From assembly GCA_001803235.1 (NCBI GenBank), contig MHBL01000018.1, positions 1 through 32,190 of the forward strand: a stretch of DNA of 32,190 bases, in the 5' to 3' direction. Shown here in pieces: positions 1-9,048 of this stretch. Numbering within the stretch: the stretch's first letter is position 1; the number at the start of each line of letters is the position of its first letter. The stretch comes from Lentisphaerae bacterium RIFOXYA12_64_32. Lineage in GTDB: Bacteria; Verrucomicrobiota; Lentisphaeria; Oligosphaerales; YB12-FULL-65-16. The notes below the pieces were generated by a model. It saw only the letters and a program-made list of their open reading frames with translations. It ran no database searches and was not told where the DNA came from. A program made the translations under genes and the position numbers.

Positions 1-28
1 GGCTATGCGCCGCCCTCGTGCCTTGAAA

Positions 29-46
29 CCAGCTCAAGATAGCTGG
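29..46 (-). terminator. Possible weak terminator hairpin
   Basis: A 6-bp perfect inverted repeat (CCAGCT, loop of 6, AGCTGG) lies about 33 bases beyond the stop codon of the minus-strand gene ending at 79. Read on the minus strand the stem is followed by only three T, so it is a weak candidate for an intrinsic terminator. Confidence 0.3.
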
Positions 47-78
47 CCGAAAACTGCCAAGTTATTCTTGCGCGGACC

Positions 79-1290
79 CTAAGGCCGGTGGCGGTCGAGG
101 ATGGCGTAGAAGCACATGGGCGGCACCTTCTCCTTCCCGCGCATGCCAACGAATTCCGCCAGGAGCCGGTCCGGTCCCAGCAGGGTAAAGACAAACCGCG
201 CGTCCGTTTTGGACAAGGCGCCGCCGGTGCCGTCAGGTCGCAACCCGCCGAGGAGCGGCTCGCGTTTGGCTTCGGCCTGCAGTTGGCCGGTCGCCGGGTC
301 GATAGGATAATACACGTCATCCGCCCAGAGCACGAGGCCCTCCTGGCGCTTCACTTCGAGCCGGAAACGTGACGCGACCGGTCCGGAGGGCATGGCGTAC
401 CGGGACTCTCCCTCCCAACTGCCCCGCATGTCCGGTGCCGCGGTAGCCGCGGGCTCCGGCTCGGTCCCGTTACGGCGCAGCAGGGCGTAGAACGCCATCG
501 CCGCCTCCTCTTTGCCGCCAATCCGGACAAACTCCACAAGCATCCGGTCAGGCTCCAGCAGTTCAAGGCTGTACCGGGCGTTCGCCTTCACGACCACAGC
601 TTTACGGCCGGAGGAATCGAAGCTGCCCATCATGCGGTCTCGCCGGAGTTCCTTGGTGCTGGGCGCGCCCGTGGCCGGGTCAACCGGGACCCAGATGTCG
701 TCCAGCCAGACGAGCGCGCCGTCCTGACGAATCACGTCGAGGCACAGGGGCGCGGTGATCGGACCGGCCGGCTGCGCAGCCTGGGGCTGGCCGCGCCAGG
801 CACCCGTGAGCACAGGCGGCGCCTGGGGCGCGACCGGCAGGGGGGCCGCACCCTGCCGGGTCAGAACCGCCCAGTAGGCGATGTCCTCGCCGCCGTCCGT
901 ACGCGCACTGGCAAATCCCGCTTCCACGTGGTCGGCGTCCAGCAAGCGCAAGGTGAAACGGGCGCCTTCTTTCGACAGAACCGCCTTTGTCCCGGCGGGG
1001 TCCAGACTGCCAAGCATCGGGTCGTGACGCCATTCGGCAGTGAACTTGTCGCTGGCCGCGTCACGCACGCGCCAGACGTCATCGGCCCACAGAAGCGGTC
1101 CCTCCTGCCGGGTGACTTCCAGACGGAGCGACGTGACGATCTTCTGGGCTGAGGTCGGTGCCGTACCCTCCCCCTCCCAGACCCCCTTCAGAGAGGGAAG
1201 CTTCCCGGTCTCTGCGGCGAAGGCGGCTTGCGTCACCAGCATTGCCACGATTCCCAGAATCCATACAGGCAGACTAACTCGCGGCTTCAT
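79..1290 (-). CDS. Secreted protein of three tandem ~115-residue repeats, function unknown
   Basis: A 403-residue protein. The start at 1290 is preferred over an upstream one because AAGGA lies about 7 bases before it and the protein then begins with a clean signal peptide (basic start, hydrophobic stretch to about residue 22, cleavage near AFA-AE at 25-27). The mature part is three homologous units at about residues 34-147, 161-275 and 288-403, joined by Pro/Ala-rich linkers. Each unit opens with G-x-W-x-G, then L-x-V-x-RQ-(E/D)-G and a W-x-DD-(V/I) stretch, then M/L-G-(S/G)-x-x-x-x-G, and ends in an aromatic strand before an Arg/Gly turn. The pattern suggests a small all-beta fold, perhaps lipocalin-like, but I do not recognise the family. 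It follows the DUF4838 gene on the same strand after a 112-bp gap and may be co-transcribed with it. The repeats have clearly diverged, so the duplication is old. Confidence 0.8.
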   Translation of the reverse strand: MKPRVSLPVWILGIVAMLVTQAAFAAETGKLPSLKGVWEGEGTAPTSAQKIVTSLRLEVTRQEGPLLWADDVWRVRDAASDKFTAEWRHDPMLGSLDPAGTKAVLSKEGARFTLRLLDADHVEAGFASARTDGGEDIAYWAVLTRQGAAPLPVAPQAPPVLTGAWRGQPQAAQPAGPITAPLCLDVIRQDGALVWLDDIWVPVDPATGAPSTKELRRDRMMGSFDSSGRKAVVVKANARYSLELLEPDRMLVEFVRIGGKEEAAMAFYALLRRNGTEPEPAATAAPDMRGSWEGESRYAMPSGPVASRFRLEVKRQEGLVLWADDVYYPIDPATGQLQAEAKREPLLGGLRPDGTGGALSKTDARFVFTLLGPDRLLAEFVGMRGKEKVPPMCFYAILDRHRP

Positions 1291-1402
1291 GGCTTGTTCC
1301 TTCCTTGTCCTTGTCTCGATACCGTTGGCTTCGGACATCGAAGCTGACCGACACCCATCTCGTAGGCATCACACCGGAAAGTACCGGCAGGTGCCGGACC
1401 GC

Positions 1403-4400
1403 CTACTCCCGGACCTGTCCGTCCGCGGTGAGTTCACGGATGCGAACGTCGTCGTACCAGACCGTTCCGGTGGCGTTGGTCAGGTACATTCTAACGTACG
1501 GGCGCGCGCCCTCGTCAAACTGCGCCGGGGCCTCAATGACGAAGGCCGCCTTGGTCCAGTCGAAGCTGCCCCGGTAGCCCCCGGTCGGCACGTGGTTGTT
1601 GTTGCCATTCTGCTTCGCGCTGCCGAAGTTGCTGTTGGCAAACCCGCCCCAGTGCCCGGTCTTGTAGCCCGTGAGGCCCGGAATGGCTTCAATCTTTTCG
1701 GCCCGCACCCAGAAGGTGACTAGGTACCGTTTCCCGGGCTGCAGGTCGGGCAGGTACTGGGTTACACACAGGCTCTTTTCGACGGCCGGATCCGTATGCG
1801 TGATGCGCAGGCTGCGACGCCCGTCACGACTGTAAGTGGAGTCCTGGGCGAAAGCAGCCTGCTCCGCCGGGTCGTTGGGCAGGTACCACTGCCCGATCAT
1901 TCGGCTCTTGAGGTCCGGCTCGAAGCTGCCCGAGTCAAGGATCCCTTTCGCGTCCGGCCGGTCGGGCGCAGCGAACCGGAGCCGACCCATGTTCGGTAGG
2001 TCATGGAACGACCGGCGCAGGAATGGGCTCCATGTGTATAGCTGGTTCTCGCCCTGAGCGGCACCGCTCAGGTTGCGACTGCGGCAGAAGTTGACCACCC
2101 ACATGGCGTCCGCGGCCAGCGCCGTGTCGGCGATCTCCGACACCGGAATGGCCAGTTCGACCTGCCAGCGGTCCGTGCCCCGTGTCGCGGCCGCACGGAC
2201 ATTGCAGTTCCAGCTCCGGTCCGACTCGGTCTGCGTCCCTTGCACAATGCGGTCGCGGTAGTCGGTCACGACGCCGTTCGCGTTGACCACGAACTGCACG
2301 TAATTGCGGCGATCGCTGGAGGGGTTGAGGAAGACTTCGACGCTGGCATCCTTCCACATGTCCCCGTCGTCACGCGGCCGTTCCGCGAGGTACAGCGTGT
2401 CGGGATGCGGTTCCTCGCAGTCGAACCCGATGTACAGTGTGCCTGGGGTCCAGAGCGTGCGCACCTCAGTCTGCACGAGTCGCTTGTCCCCATCGAGCGG
2501 GACCAGGCAGAGCGGCTGTGCCGCGGCCCAGCACGCGTCATCGAGTTTCCCGTCGATGACGGGCGCCGCACCGGCGGGCAACGGCCTGACCGTCGCGACC
2601 AGATCCTCGATGCCGCGCTGCTTGTCCGCATACTCGGCGCGCACGCGCAGCATTTCACCGAGGAACTTCTCGCGGAAGAACTGCACGCGCTTCTGCGACT
2701 CTGGTTCGGCAGCGGTCCGCTGTTCGGCCTGGTCGACGAGCACCGCCAACTCCGCCATGACCTGGGCGGTAAAGATCTCGTCCCAGACCTCGCGATCGTT
2801 GCGGCGGGTGCGGATGGGGCCCTCGGGCGTGTCCAACACCTGCCCCAGGAAATGGGTGGTCCAGATCGATTCGAGCCTGGCAAACAACTGCGCCATGGGT
2901 TCCGCGCCACCGCCGAACATGAGCTGGTGATGCTCGGCCACCAAAGCCTTCACATCCGTGCCGGCATTCCACATCATCTTGTGAAACACGTAATAGTTGA
3001 GGTAGTTGAAGAGCCAGTAGCCGATCTCGGACTCGTTGAACGCGCCGCGGATGTTGGGTGCCGCGCGACGGTAGTACTGCTCGATCAGATTGCAGCTCAG
3101 CGGCGGCACACCCTCCGGCACCTGACCGTTGTAGTTGCTCATGTAGTTCCAGAGCCAGATCTTGCCACCCTTGCACTTCGCATTCCACTCCTGGATCAGG
3201 CGGTCGTTCACCGTCCGCCGCGCTTCGAGCTGGTCGTCCCATGGTCCGGAAATGCACAACTCCACCAGCACGTTGTCCGGCAACTCGATGGCCGGCGCCT
3301 CGCGGTAGGCGCCGTAGGCGAAGCAGGTGACGTAACCCGGAATCCCGTTCTTCTTCAGCCGGTTCGCGATGTCCACCACCATGCCCCAGACCAGTTCGTT
3401 CTGCTTGCCCTCATCCCAGAATCGCTTGCAGTCCGGCATCTGGCACCACTGCGTCTCCCCGAGCCCGTCCTGCGGGCAGAGGTCCACGTAGCCGGGCTGG
3501 AACGCGTTGTGGTCGTAAGCGATACTGCCACTCTTGGTTTGCATGCCGATGGCGGCAGCCGGGACACCGAGCAGGTACGCTTCGGTCTCGCGGTAGATCT
3601 GCTCGAGCAGGCCGGGGTCACGGTAGCACAGGTGCCCGTGGTGTCCGGGCAGGCTCATGTCCGTGTCGCGCTTCCCGTTCGGCAGAAGCGCGAACCACTC
3701 CGGGTGCTCTGCGCCGAAGCGTTCCGCAAGGCAGCGGCGCGACAGGCCGTGACAGCAGGGAATGTAGAAGGTCTGCACGCGATGCCGCAGGCTGCGGAGA
3801 ATGCCGGTGCGGGTCTTCTCCTTGGCGTCCTGCGGCTCGAACCAGCGCGCCTCCGGACCGGGATAGTCTCGACGCTGGTCGCAGTCCGGTTCTTCGTAGA
3901 GATTCACACACGGGATCCGCAGATTCGGTTGCGGCGGAACCACGGTGCCGATGTCGCCGGGAAAGTAGAAACGGACGCCGACAAAACGTTCGAGAAACTC
4001 ATACACCCCGAAGATCGTGCCGTGTTCAGAGTTGCCGCGCACATCGCGCATCGGATCCACGCGCAGGTCGTCGCGACCGGCAATCACAATGACGTCGCCG
4101 AAGCTGCGAATGATGAAAGCGTCCCTGGGCAGCGACCACACATCGACATTCAGCCCCCGCAGAAGTTCGCTGTCGCCAACGAATATGGCTGGCCGTGCCG
4201 CCGTGCGCTCAGGCACGACGGCGACGGGACCGCCGATAGCCTTCTCGAGGAACACGCGCAACTCCTCCGCGGCCGCAACAGCCACGGGGTACGGGGTCTT
4301 ACCAACCACGATCTCCACATTCGGGACCCCGTCGGTGGCCAGACGAATCTCGCGCGCCGCATCGACGGTGCACCGGTGTTTCTCTGGGAACACGGGCGTC

Positions 4401-4453
4401 GTATCCGCGGACACCCCCAGCGCGAGAATCAACAGCGGCAGACAGTGCTTCAT
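1403..4453 (-). CDS. Secreted DUF4838 glycosidase-like protein with CBM9-like domain
   Basis: A 1016-residue secreted protein. Start chosen at 4453: GGAGGG lies 6 bases upstream and the protein then opens with a signal peptide (MKHCLPLLILALG). A longer in-frame extension to 4744 has no such features. Residues about 20-180 resemble the N-terminal domain of alpha-glucuronidase/hexosaminidase-like enzymes (the 'AAEELRVFLEKAIGG' type helix and the 'GTIFGVYEFLERFVGVRF' segment). About 185-490 matches the DUF4838 type, including 'ELCISGPWDDQ' near residue 400. Residues about 628-815 are a CBM9-like beta-sandwich starting 'VIDGKLDDACW'. The last ~160 residues look like a further carbohydrate-binding sandwich ending in 'VWYDDVRI'. 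DUF4838 proteins are common in polysaccharide-degrading PVC bacteria and act outside the cytoplasm; the substrate is not known. Family assignment is by motif; enzymatic activity is inferred. Confidence 0.85.
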   Translation of the reverse strand: MKHCLPLLILALGVSADTTPVFPEKHRCTVDAAREIRLATDGVPNVEIVVGKTPYPVAVAAAEELRVFLEKAIGGPVAVVPERTAARPAIFVGDSELLRGLNVDVWSLPRDAFIIRSFGDVIVIAGRDDLRVDPMRDVRGNSEHGTIFGVYEFLERFVGVRFYFPGDIGTVVPPQPNLRIPCVNLYEEPDCDQRRDYPGPEARWFEPQDAKEKTRTGILRSLRHRVQTFYIPCCHGLSRRCLAERFGAEHPEWFALLPNGKRDTDMSLPGHHGHLCYRDPGLLEQIYRETEAYLLGVPAAAIGMQTKSGSIAYDHNAFQPGYVDLCPQDGLGETQWCQMPDCKRFWDEGKQNELVWGMVVDIANRLKKNGIPGYVTCFAYGAYREAPAIELPDNVLVELCISGPWDDQLEARRTVNDRLIQEWNAKCKGGKIWLWNYMSNYNGQVPEGVPPLSCNLIEQYYRRAAPNIRGAFNESEIGYWLFNYLNYYVFHKMMWNAGTDVKALVAEHHQLMFGGGAEPMAQLFARLESIWTTHFLGQVLDTPEGPIRTRRNDREVWDEIFTAQVMAELAVLVDQAEQRTAAEPESQKRVQFFREKFLGEMLRVRAEYADKQRGIEDLVATVRPLPAGAAPVIDGKLDDACWAAAQPLCLVPLDGDKRLVQTEVRTLWTPGTLYIGFDCEEPHPDTLYLAERPRDDGDMWKDASVEVFLNPSSDRRNYVQFVVNANGVVTDYRDRIVQGTQTESDRSWNCNVRAAATRGTDRWQVELAIPVSEIADTALAADAMWVVNFCRSRNLSGAAQGENQLYTWSPFLRRSFHDLPNMGRLRFAAPDRPDAKGILDSGSFEPDLKSRMIGQWYLPNDPAEQAAFAQDSTYSRDGRRSLRITHTDPAVEKSLCVTQYLPDLQPGKRYLVTFWVRAEKIEAIPGLTGYKTGHWGGFANSNFGSAKQNGNNNHVPTGGYRGSFDWTKAAFVIEAPAQFDEGARPYVRMYLTNATGTVWYDDVRIRELTADGQVRE

Positions 4454-4768
4454 CGGTAGCCCTCCTTCAGAGACCAGGATTTGAGACAAAGACCCCGATT
4501 TCGGTCTCCCCGTCTTCGTCTTTCCGTCCAGTCCGTTCTTCCGTTTCCATGCCAAGTTTGGCACTACCTCCTGACTGAGACATTGCCTCCCAGGCGATGA
4601 TGTGAAGATAGCGCCACGTTTGGATGGATGCGAGGCCGGGGCCGGGAGTCCCCCGAGCCCCGGAGACGACCGACGAACACCCCAGACCTCTCCTCGTTGC
4701 GGTTGACGGATGCGCCGCGCACGGCATATTGAAACGCGAAACACAACCCGAGGTTCTGACAGACGCTT
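4454..4768. other. Divergent intergenic region, no gene seen
   Basis: The 315 bases separate the minus-strand DUF4838 gene from the plus-strand DUF58 gene and must hold both promoters. I see no convincing -35/-10 pair. The part next to DUF4838 (about 4490-4560) is pyrimidine-rich on the plus strand with recurring CCGT/CTTC words. A 7-bp inverted repeat CCGGGGC/GCCCCGG sits at 4636-4642 and 4657-4663. Open frames here are short and lack family features. Confidence 0.5.
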
Positions 4769-5674
4769 ATGCCGGACCCGACTCTAGCCGAACTGCTTTC
4801 GCCCGCGACCCTGGCGCGGATCGACAACTATTCCTTTATCGCGCGCACCGCGGTCGAGGGGTTCATCTCCGGAATGCACCGCAGTCTCTACCACGGGTTC
4901 GGCAGCGAATTCTTCCAGTACCGGTCGTACGTCCCGGGCGACGACCTGAAGTACGTGGACTGGAAAGTGCTGGCCCGCAGCGACCGTTTCTACAGCAAGG
5001 TCTTCCAGGAAGAGACCAACATGAACTGCTGCCTGATCCTGGACGCCAGCGCGTCCATGGGCTACCAGGGTCGGCGCGCAGCGTGCACCAAGCTCCGCTA
5101 TGCCGCCATGGTCGCCGCCTGCCTCGCCTATCTGGCCGCACGACAGGGCGACAACGTCGGCTTCTATGCCTACAACCGCGAACTCGTGTCGCACGTACCG
5201 CCCGGCCGCCGAACCGGCGGTCTGCCGCGCATCCTCACCGAACTGCAGCGCCTCCAGCCCCAAGGCACGGCCGCGCACGAGCCCGTGATGTCGCACCTGG
5301 CGGAGAACTTCCGGCGGCGCGGCGTCGTCGTGCTCCTGTCCGACCTGCACGAGGCCGAAAACGCACTGCCCGCGCTGCTGAGGCGGTTCCGCTTCGCGCA
5401 CCACGAGTGTGTTGTGTTCCAGATCCTGGACCCGGACGAGATCGACCTGGCGTTCGGCCGCACCACCCGCTTCGTTGACAGCGAGACGGACGCCGAGATC
5501 ACCACCTACCCGCCTCTGGCCAAGCAGCACTACCTCACGGCCATGAGCGCGTTCCTCGACAAAGTCCGGTTGGGCTGTCTCGAACTCGAGGCCGATTACC
5601 TGCTGACCTCGACCGCGGACAACCTCGGCAACATGCTGGCCGCCTACCTCCACAGACGGAAAGGACTGGCCTGA
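4769..5674 (+). CDS. DUF58 family protein (von Willebrand A-like)
   Basis: A 301-residue protein with the DUF58 signature near residues 45-75: 'GSEFFQYRSYVPGDDLKYVD' followed by W and the 'LARSDRFYSK' segment. It is followed at about residue 90 by 'DASASMG', a DxSxS metal-ion-dependent adhesion site of the von Willebrand A type. No signal peptide or membrane span is seen, so it is probably cytoplasmic and acts with the membrane protein encoded next (stop and start codons share one base, TGATG at 5672-5676). DUF58 proteins are usually paired with a MoxR AAA+ ATPase and BatA/BatB-like membrane proteins; the known role is chaperone-like maturation or stress tolerance, poorly defined. The MoxR gene normally found just upstream is absent, its place being taken by the divergent DUF4838 gene. 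The start is the first Met that leaves the family N-terminus ('LLSPATLARI') whole; its ribosome binding site is weak. Confidence 0.9.
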   Translation: MPDPTLAELLSPATLARIDNYSFIARTAVEGFISGMHRSLYHGFGSEFFQYRSYVPGDDLKYVDWKVLARSDRFYSKVFQEETNMNCCLILDASASMGYQGRRAACTKLRYAAMVAACLAYLAARQGDNVGFYAYNRELVSHVPPGRRTGGLPRILTELQRLQPQGTAAHEPVMSHLAENFRRRGVVVLLSDLHEAENALPALLRRFRFAHHECVVFQILDPDEIDLAFGRTTRFVDSETDAEITTYPPLAKQHYLTAMSAFLDKVRLGCLELEADYLLTSTADNLGNMLAAYLHRRKGLA

Positions 5675-7680
5675 TGCTGTCGTTCGCGTTCCCGCTGTTT
5701 CTCTGGGGCCTGACCGCACTGCTGGTGCCCGTGCTGCTGCACCTCATGAAACGCGCCATCCCGGTCCGGCTCGTCTTCCCGTCAGTGCGGTTCCTCCAGA
5801 AAGCGCACATGCCACGGGAAGGTCGACGCCAGCCGCAGGATCTGCTGCTGCTCCTCCTGCGCCTGCTGCTGCTCGCGGCCGTGGTCCTGGTCTTTGCCAG
5901 GCCGAAATGGACACCACGCCAGGCCAGCGCTGCCGTCCGCCCTGAGCGCGACACCGTCATCGTCGCTGACCTGTCCGCCAGCATCGGCGGCTGGTCGGGC
6001 CTCGAATCGCTGCGCCGGCATATCCGCGACATCGTGGCGACCGCCCCTGAGCAACCCATCGCCGTCGTACTGTCCTCCAACCGTGTCTTGAACGTGATGC
6101 CGCCGGGCACGAGCCGTACTCGTGTTGAGGAGATTCTCGCCAAACTCACCGTCCAGCCGGTCGCCGGCGAGCACCAGGCCGCCTTGACGCAGGCGGCGCA
6201 CCTGTTTCAACCCGGCCGCCAACACACGCTGATCCTGGTCTCCGACTTCCAACAGACCGACTGGCAGTTCGCCGTTCTGCCGTCACTGCCGCCGGACACC
6301 GAGTACCGGCTCGTGGACATCAACCCGGACCGCGCGGATAACGCCGGGGTCACTCGCGCCACCGTCAGACCCCTCGATGCCAACACCCTCCGCGTCGTAG
6401 CCGAAGTCCGCAACTTCGGCAATTCGGAGGCCCGGCGCCAAGTCACGCTGCGGGCCGGCGGCGAGACCGTGACGCACGCACTGACGATCCCCCCGCGCCA
6501 GGTCGCCAATACCGCGTTTGTCGTCCCAAGGTCCGACACCAGTCACGGGCTCCTCAGCCTGGATGCCGATGCCTACGCCGCTGACGATACCTACCACTTC
6601 TGGGCCGGCCAATTCCCGCCCGTCCGAGTCCTTGCCGTCCTGCCCGGGGAGCAGGACCCGCAGGCGCAAGACGAATTGTTCTTCATCAGGAAGGCTCTGG
6701 CTGTCAACGACGACGCATCGCTGGTGTCTTTCACGGTCGACACGGCCGAGAGCGACGCTCTGTTCGCCATGGACCTCGATGAGGTCCGCTCCCTGCTTCT
6801 GCTCGGTGCCGCGGGCCAATTCCGCGAGCAGGAGTTCCAGTTGCTCAAGGACTTCCTTGAGAATGGTGGCACCGCCCTCGCCACACCCGGCGCCGCCACG
6901 GCACACCTGTTCCAGGGCCTGCGCCGGCACAAACTGCTCGAGGCGGATTTCCTCGGCATAGCCGGCGGCCGAACCCGCGGCAACGAGATCTTCGGGCTGG
7001 GGTGGGTTAATCCGGAAAGCATTCTGGGCCGAACGTTTGCCAAACCGGAAGACACCGACTTGTTCCTGTTCGCGATCTACCAGTACGCCCGCCTCCGTTG
7101 CCCTGACAGCGTCAAAGTCCTGCTGCGCACGCTCGACGACGACCCCGCCCTGGTCGAGTGCACGGTGGGCAAGGGCCGGCTGTTCGTCAGCACGTTCGCG
7201 TTTCACACCGGCTGGAGCGACCTGCCGGTCACCGGGTCGTTCCTGCCGCTCGTCCGTGATCTGCTCTCCACGGCCGTTCCGGACGACTGGGGCGTCATTC
7301 GCCTCGAGTGCGGCCAACCCGCGCCCCAACCGCACACCAGCGAGTTCGCCAGCCCCGGAACAGCACGCACAGATGCCCCGCCCGACACCTCAGCGCCCGG
7401 GGTCTTCGCCCTGGACGGTGTGCCCTGCGAGGTGAACGTTTCCCGCCGCGAGTCGGTGGTGGAGAAAGTGAATCTGTTCGATCTGCAGACGCAACTGCAG
7501 AGCGGGAACGCCACGCCACAGGACAGCCCCGCTCCAACCGCCCCCTCGGTCACGGGCGGGGGTGCGGCTCGCGAACTCTGGCCGTGGTGCGCCGGTGCCG
7601 CCGCCGTGCTGCTCCTGGGCGAACTCGCCCTGGCTCTGTTCCTCGACCGCCGCGAACTCGCAAGCCACGTCAACGCGTAA
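5674..7680 (+). CDS. BatA-like membrane protein with N-terminal double-TM and VWA-like domain
   Basis: A 668-residue membrane protein. Residues 1-25 are hydrophobic ('FLWGLTALLVPVLLHL'), followed by 'KRAIPVRLVFPSVRFLQ', the hallmark of the BatA/aerotolerance N-terminal domain (PF07584 type). A second span lies at about 50-72 (a Leu-rich 'LLLLLLRLLLLAAVVLV' segment). A von Willebrand A-like domain follows ('VIVADLSASIGG' near residue 95) and runs to about 240. The middle holds a predicted CARDB-like beta domain and a glutamine-amidotransferase-like alpha/beta region ('SLLLLGAAGQFREQEFQLL'). A last span (about 635-658) anchors the C-terminus. This is the size and order seen in planctomycete-type BatA homologues. 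It is translationally coupled to the DUF58 gene. Role inferred: membrane partner of the DUF58 protein in a MoxR/Bat-type system. Confidence 0.85.
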   Translation: MLSFAFPLFLWGLTALLVPVLLHLMKRAIPVRLVFPSVRFLQKAHMPREGRRQPQDLLLLLLRLLLLAAVVLVFARPKWTPRQASAAVRPERDTVIVADLSASIGGWSGLESLRRHIRDIVATAPEQPIAVVLSSNRVLNVMPPGTSRTRVEEILAKLTVQPVAGEHQAALTQAAHLFQPGRQHTLILVSDFQQTDWQFAVLPSLPPDTEYRLVDINPDRADNAGVTRATVRPLDANTLRVVAEVRNFGNSEARRQVTLRAGGETVTHALTIPPRQVANTAFVVPRSDTSHGLLSLDADAYAADDTYHFWAGQFPPVRVLAVLPGEQDPQAQDELFFIRKALAVNDDASLVSFTVDTAESDALFAMDLDEVRSLLLLGAAGQFREQEFQLLKDFLENGGTALATPGAATAHLFQGLRRHKLLEADFLGIAGGRTRGNEIFGLGWVNPESILGRTFAKPEDTDLFLFAIYQYARLRCPDSVKVLLRTLDDDPALVECTVGKGRLFVSTFAFHTGWSDLPVTGSFLPLVRDLLSTAVPDDWGVIRLECGQPAPQPHTSEFASPGTARTDAPPDTSAPGVFALDGVPCEVNVSRRESVVEKVNLFDLQTQLQSGNATPQDSPAPTAPSVTGGGAARELWPWCAGAAAVLLLGELALALFLDRRELASHVNA

Positions 7681-7712
7681 ACTGCGCCGACACAGGCCCC
7701 CCCCCAGCAGCT

Positions 7713-8756
7713 ATGCCAAACTCCGCCCCACCGACAACCGCCGCGAAGCGCGCCCCTGAGGAAAGCGCCCCTGGCCAGCCCGATGCCGCCACAACGCTGG
7801 TCGCCGCCGACTCGCGGGTCCAGTCGTTTCGCCGCCACCTCGCCGCCGAGCGCAATGCCTCACCGCACACACTCAGCGCCTATATCCGTGACATTGCGGA
7901 GTTCGCACGGCTCATCTGGATCGCGCAAGGCAAAGACCGCTGCGCCTGGGACGCCGTCGACCACCTGCTGGCACGCCGGTTTGCCCTCGAATTGCAGAAA
8001 ACTCATCCCGCCCCCGCCTCCCTGCAGCGCAAACTCTCGTCCATGCGATGCTTCTTCCGGTTCCTCGTCCGGGAAGACGCCGTGAAAGGCAACCCCTTCG
8101 TCGGACTCCGCGCCGGGCGGTCCGCGAAGCGCCTGCCCAAGGTCTTCTCGGTAAATGAAGTCAGCCGCCTCCTCGACGCCCCGGCAAGCTACTGGAAACA
8201 CCACCCCACAAGGGATGACCCGGGGGGCGAAGCGACGGCCCAGTTTGCGGCGGCGCGCGATGCAGCCATCCTGGAGGTCATCTACAGTGCCGGCCTGCGC
8301 ATCAACGAAGCCGCCAGCCTGAATCTGGAAATGGTCGACCTGCTCTCCGGCACGTTCGTCGTCAAGGGCAAGGGCCGCAAAGAGCGCCTGTGCGTACTCG
8401 GCGCTCCGGCCATGCAGGCGCTCAAGGCATACCTTGACCGGCGCGACAGCCTGGGGTTGGCGGCCCGGCGCGCCCGCGGCCCGCTGTTCCTCAACCTACG
8501 CGGAACACGGCTGACCTCCCGGTCCGTCCAGCGCACCTTCAAGACATACCTGGCCGTGGCCCAGTTACCGTCCGACTACACCCCGCACAAGCTGCGCCAC
8601 TCGTTCGCCACGCACCTGCTCGACGCCGGCGCCGATCTGCGCAGCGTCCAGGAACTGCTCGGCCACGCCAGCCTGTCGACAACCCAGATCTACACCCACG
8701 TCAGCTCCGAACGCCTCAAAGCCGCCTACGCCAAGGCCCACCCACGGGCGAAGTGA
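7713..8756 (+). CDS. xerC: Tyrosine recombinase of the XerC/XerD type
   Basis: A 347-residue site-specific recombinase. A SAM-like core-binding N-domain (about residues 30-115, '[19 protein letters not shown]') is followed by the catalytic domain with the full set of residues: Arg in 'AGLRINEA', Lys in '[10 protein letters not shown]', His-x-x-Arg in '[12 protein letters not shown]', His in '[10 protein letters not shown]' and the nucleophile Tyr in 'IYTHVS'. The length is slightly above the usual ~300 because of a ~30-residue Pro/Ala-rich N-terminal tail and a small insertion ('[15 protein letters not shown]') before the Arg I motif. It starts 32 bases after the BatA-like gene. The start at 7713 has no Shine-Dalgarno sequence and lies behind a run of nine C (7697-7705). 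Absence of transposon or phage genes nearby favours a housekeeping XerC/D role in chromosome-dimer resolution over an integrase, but the paralogue cannot be told from the sequence alone. Confidence 0.9.
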   Translation: MPNSAPPTTAAKRAPEESAPGQPDAATTLVAADSRVQSFRRHLAAERNASPHTLSAYIRDIAEFARLIWIAQGKDRCAWDAVDHLLARRFALELQKTHPAPASLQRKLSSMRCFFRFLVREDAVKGNPFVGLRAGRSAKRLPKVFSVNEVSRLLDAPASYWKHHPTRDDPGGEATAQFAAARDAAILEVIYSAGLRINEAASLNLEMVDLLSGTFVVKGKGRKERLCVLGAPAMQALKAYLDRRDSLGLAARRARGPLFLNLRGTRLTSRSVQRTFKTYLAVAQLPSDYTPHKLRHSFATHLLDAGADLRSVQELLGHASLSTTQIYTHVSSERLKAAYAKAHPRAK

Positions 8757-8807
8757 ACCCCGAGACCCCCGCCACAACCGGGTGATGCGTCAGCGCTCCC
8801 GGGGGGC

Positions 8808-8850
8808 GATGACACATTGCTAAACCGACCGGGGGCGAGTAGCACCTTGC
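8808..8850. repeat. Two imperfect direct repeats, possibly an IS end remnant
   Basis: GATGACACATTGC (8808-8820) and GAGTAGCACCTTGC (8837-8850) are spaced about 30 bases apart in the gap after the recombinase gene. Spaced short direct repeats with a '-TTGC' core resemble the multiple transposase binding sites at ends of some insertion sequences. No second end or transposase is seen, so this is a weak suggestion. Confidence 0.2.
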
Positions 8851-8998
8851 AGTGAATGACGACATATTACTCGTCGGCACCTCAACAGGCGGCGCCGAAT
8901 CCGGCACGAGGGCAGGACAGCAAACAGGTAATCGCTGTCGCAGTCTTCTTCGCCATCGGTCCTCGATCTGGACGTCGCAAGTTGGCAGTCATCGAGAA

Positions 8999-9029
8999 AC
9001 GATTGCGAAGACGATTGCGAGAAGCGATT
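8999..9029 (+). repeat. Three short direct repeats just before the ribosome binding site
   Basis: The leader of the gene at 9049 has ACGATTGCGA at 8999-9008 and 9011-9020, and GCGATTG again at 9023-9029, followed by AAGGAG. The 14-mer at 9010-9023 (GACGATTGCGAGAA) recurs with one change in the minus-strand leader of the gene starting at 32110 (complement of 32128-32141). It may be a protein site in the untranslated leader, or shared ancestry of spacers. Confidence 0.35.
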
Positions 9030-9048
9030 GGGGGAAGGAGACCAAATC

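Noticed and set aside
2240..4459. Long plus-strand open frame (739 codons) opposite the DUF4838 gene
   Set aside because: Its translation is His/Arg/Val-rich without domain features and mirrors the codon bias of the minus-strand gene, which has a signal peptide and recognisable domains.
7713..8756. Tyrosine recombinase as the integrase of a genomic island covering the catabolic cluster
   Set aside because: No tRNA gene, no attachment-site repeats and no phage or conjugation genes are seen; the protein looks like chromosomal XerC/XerD.
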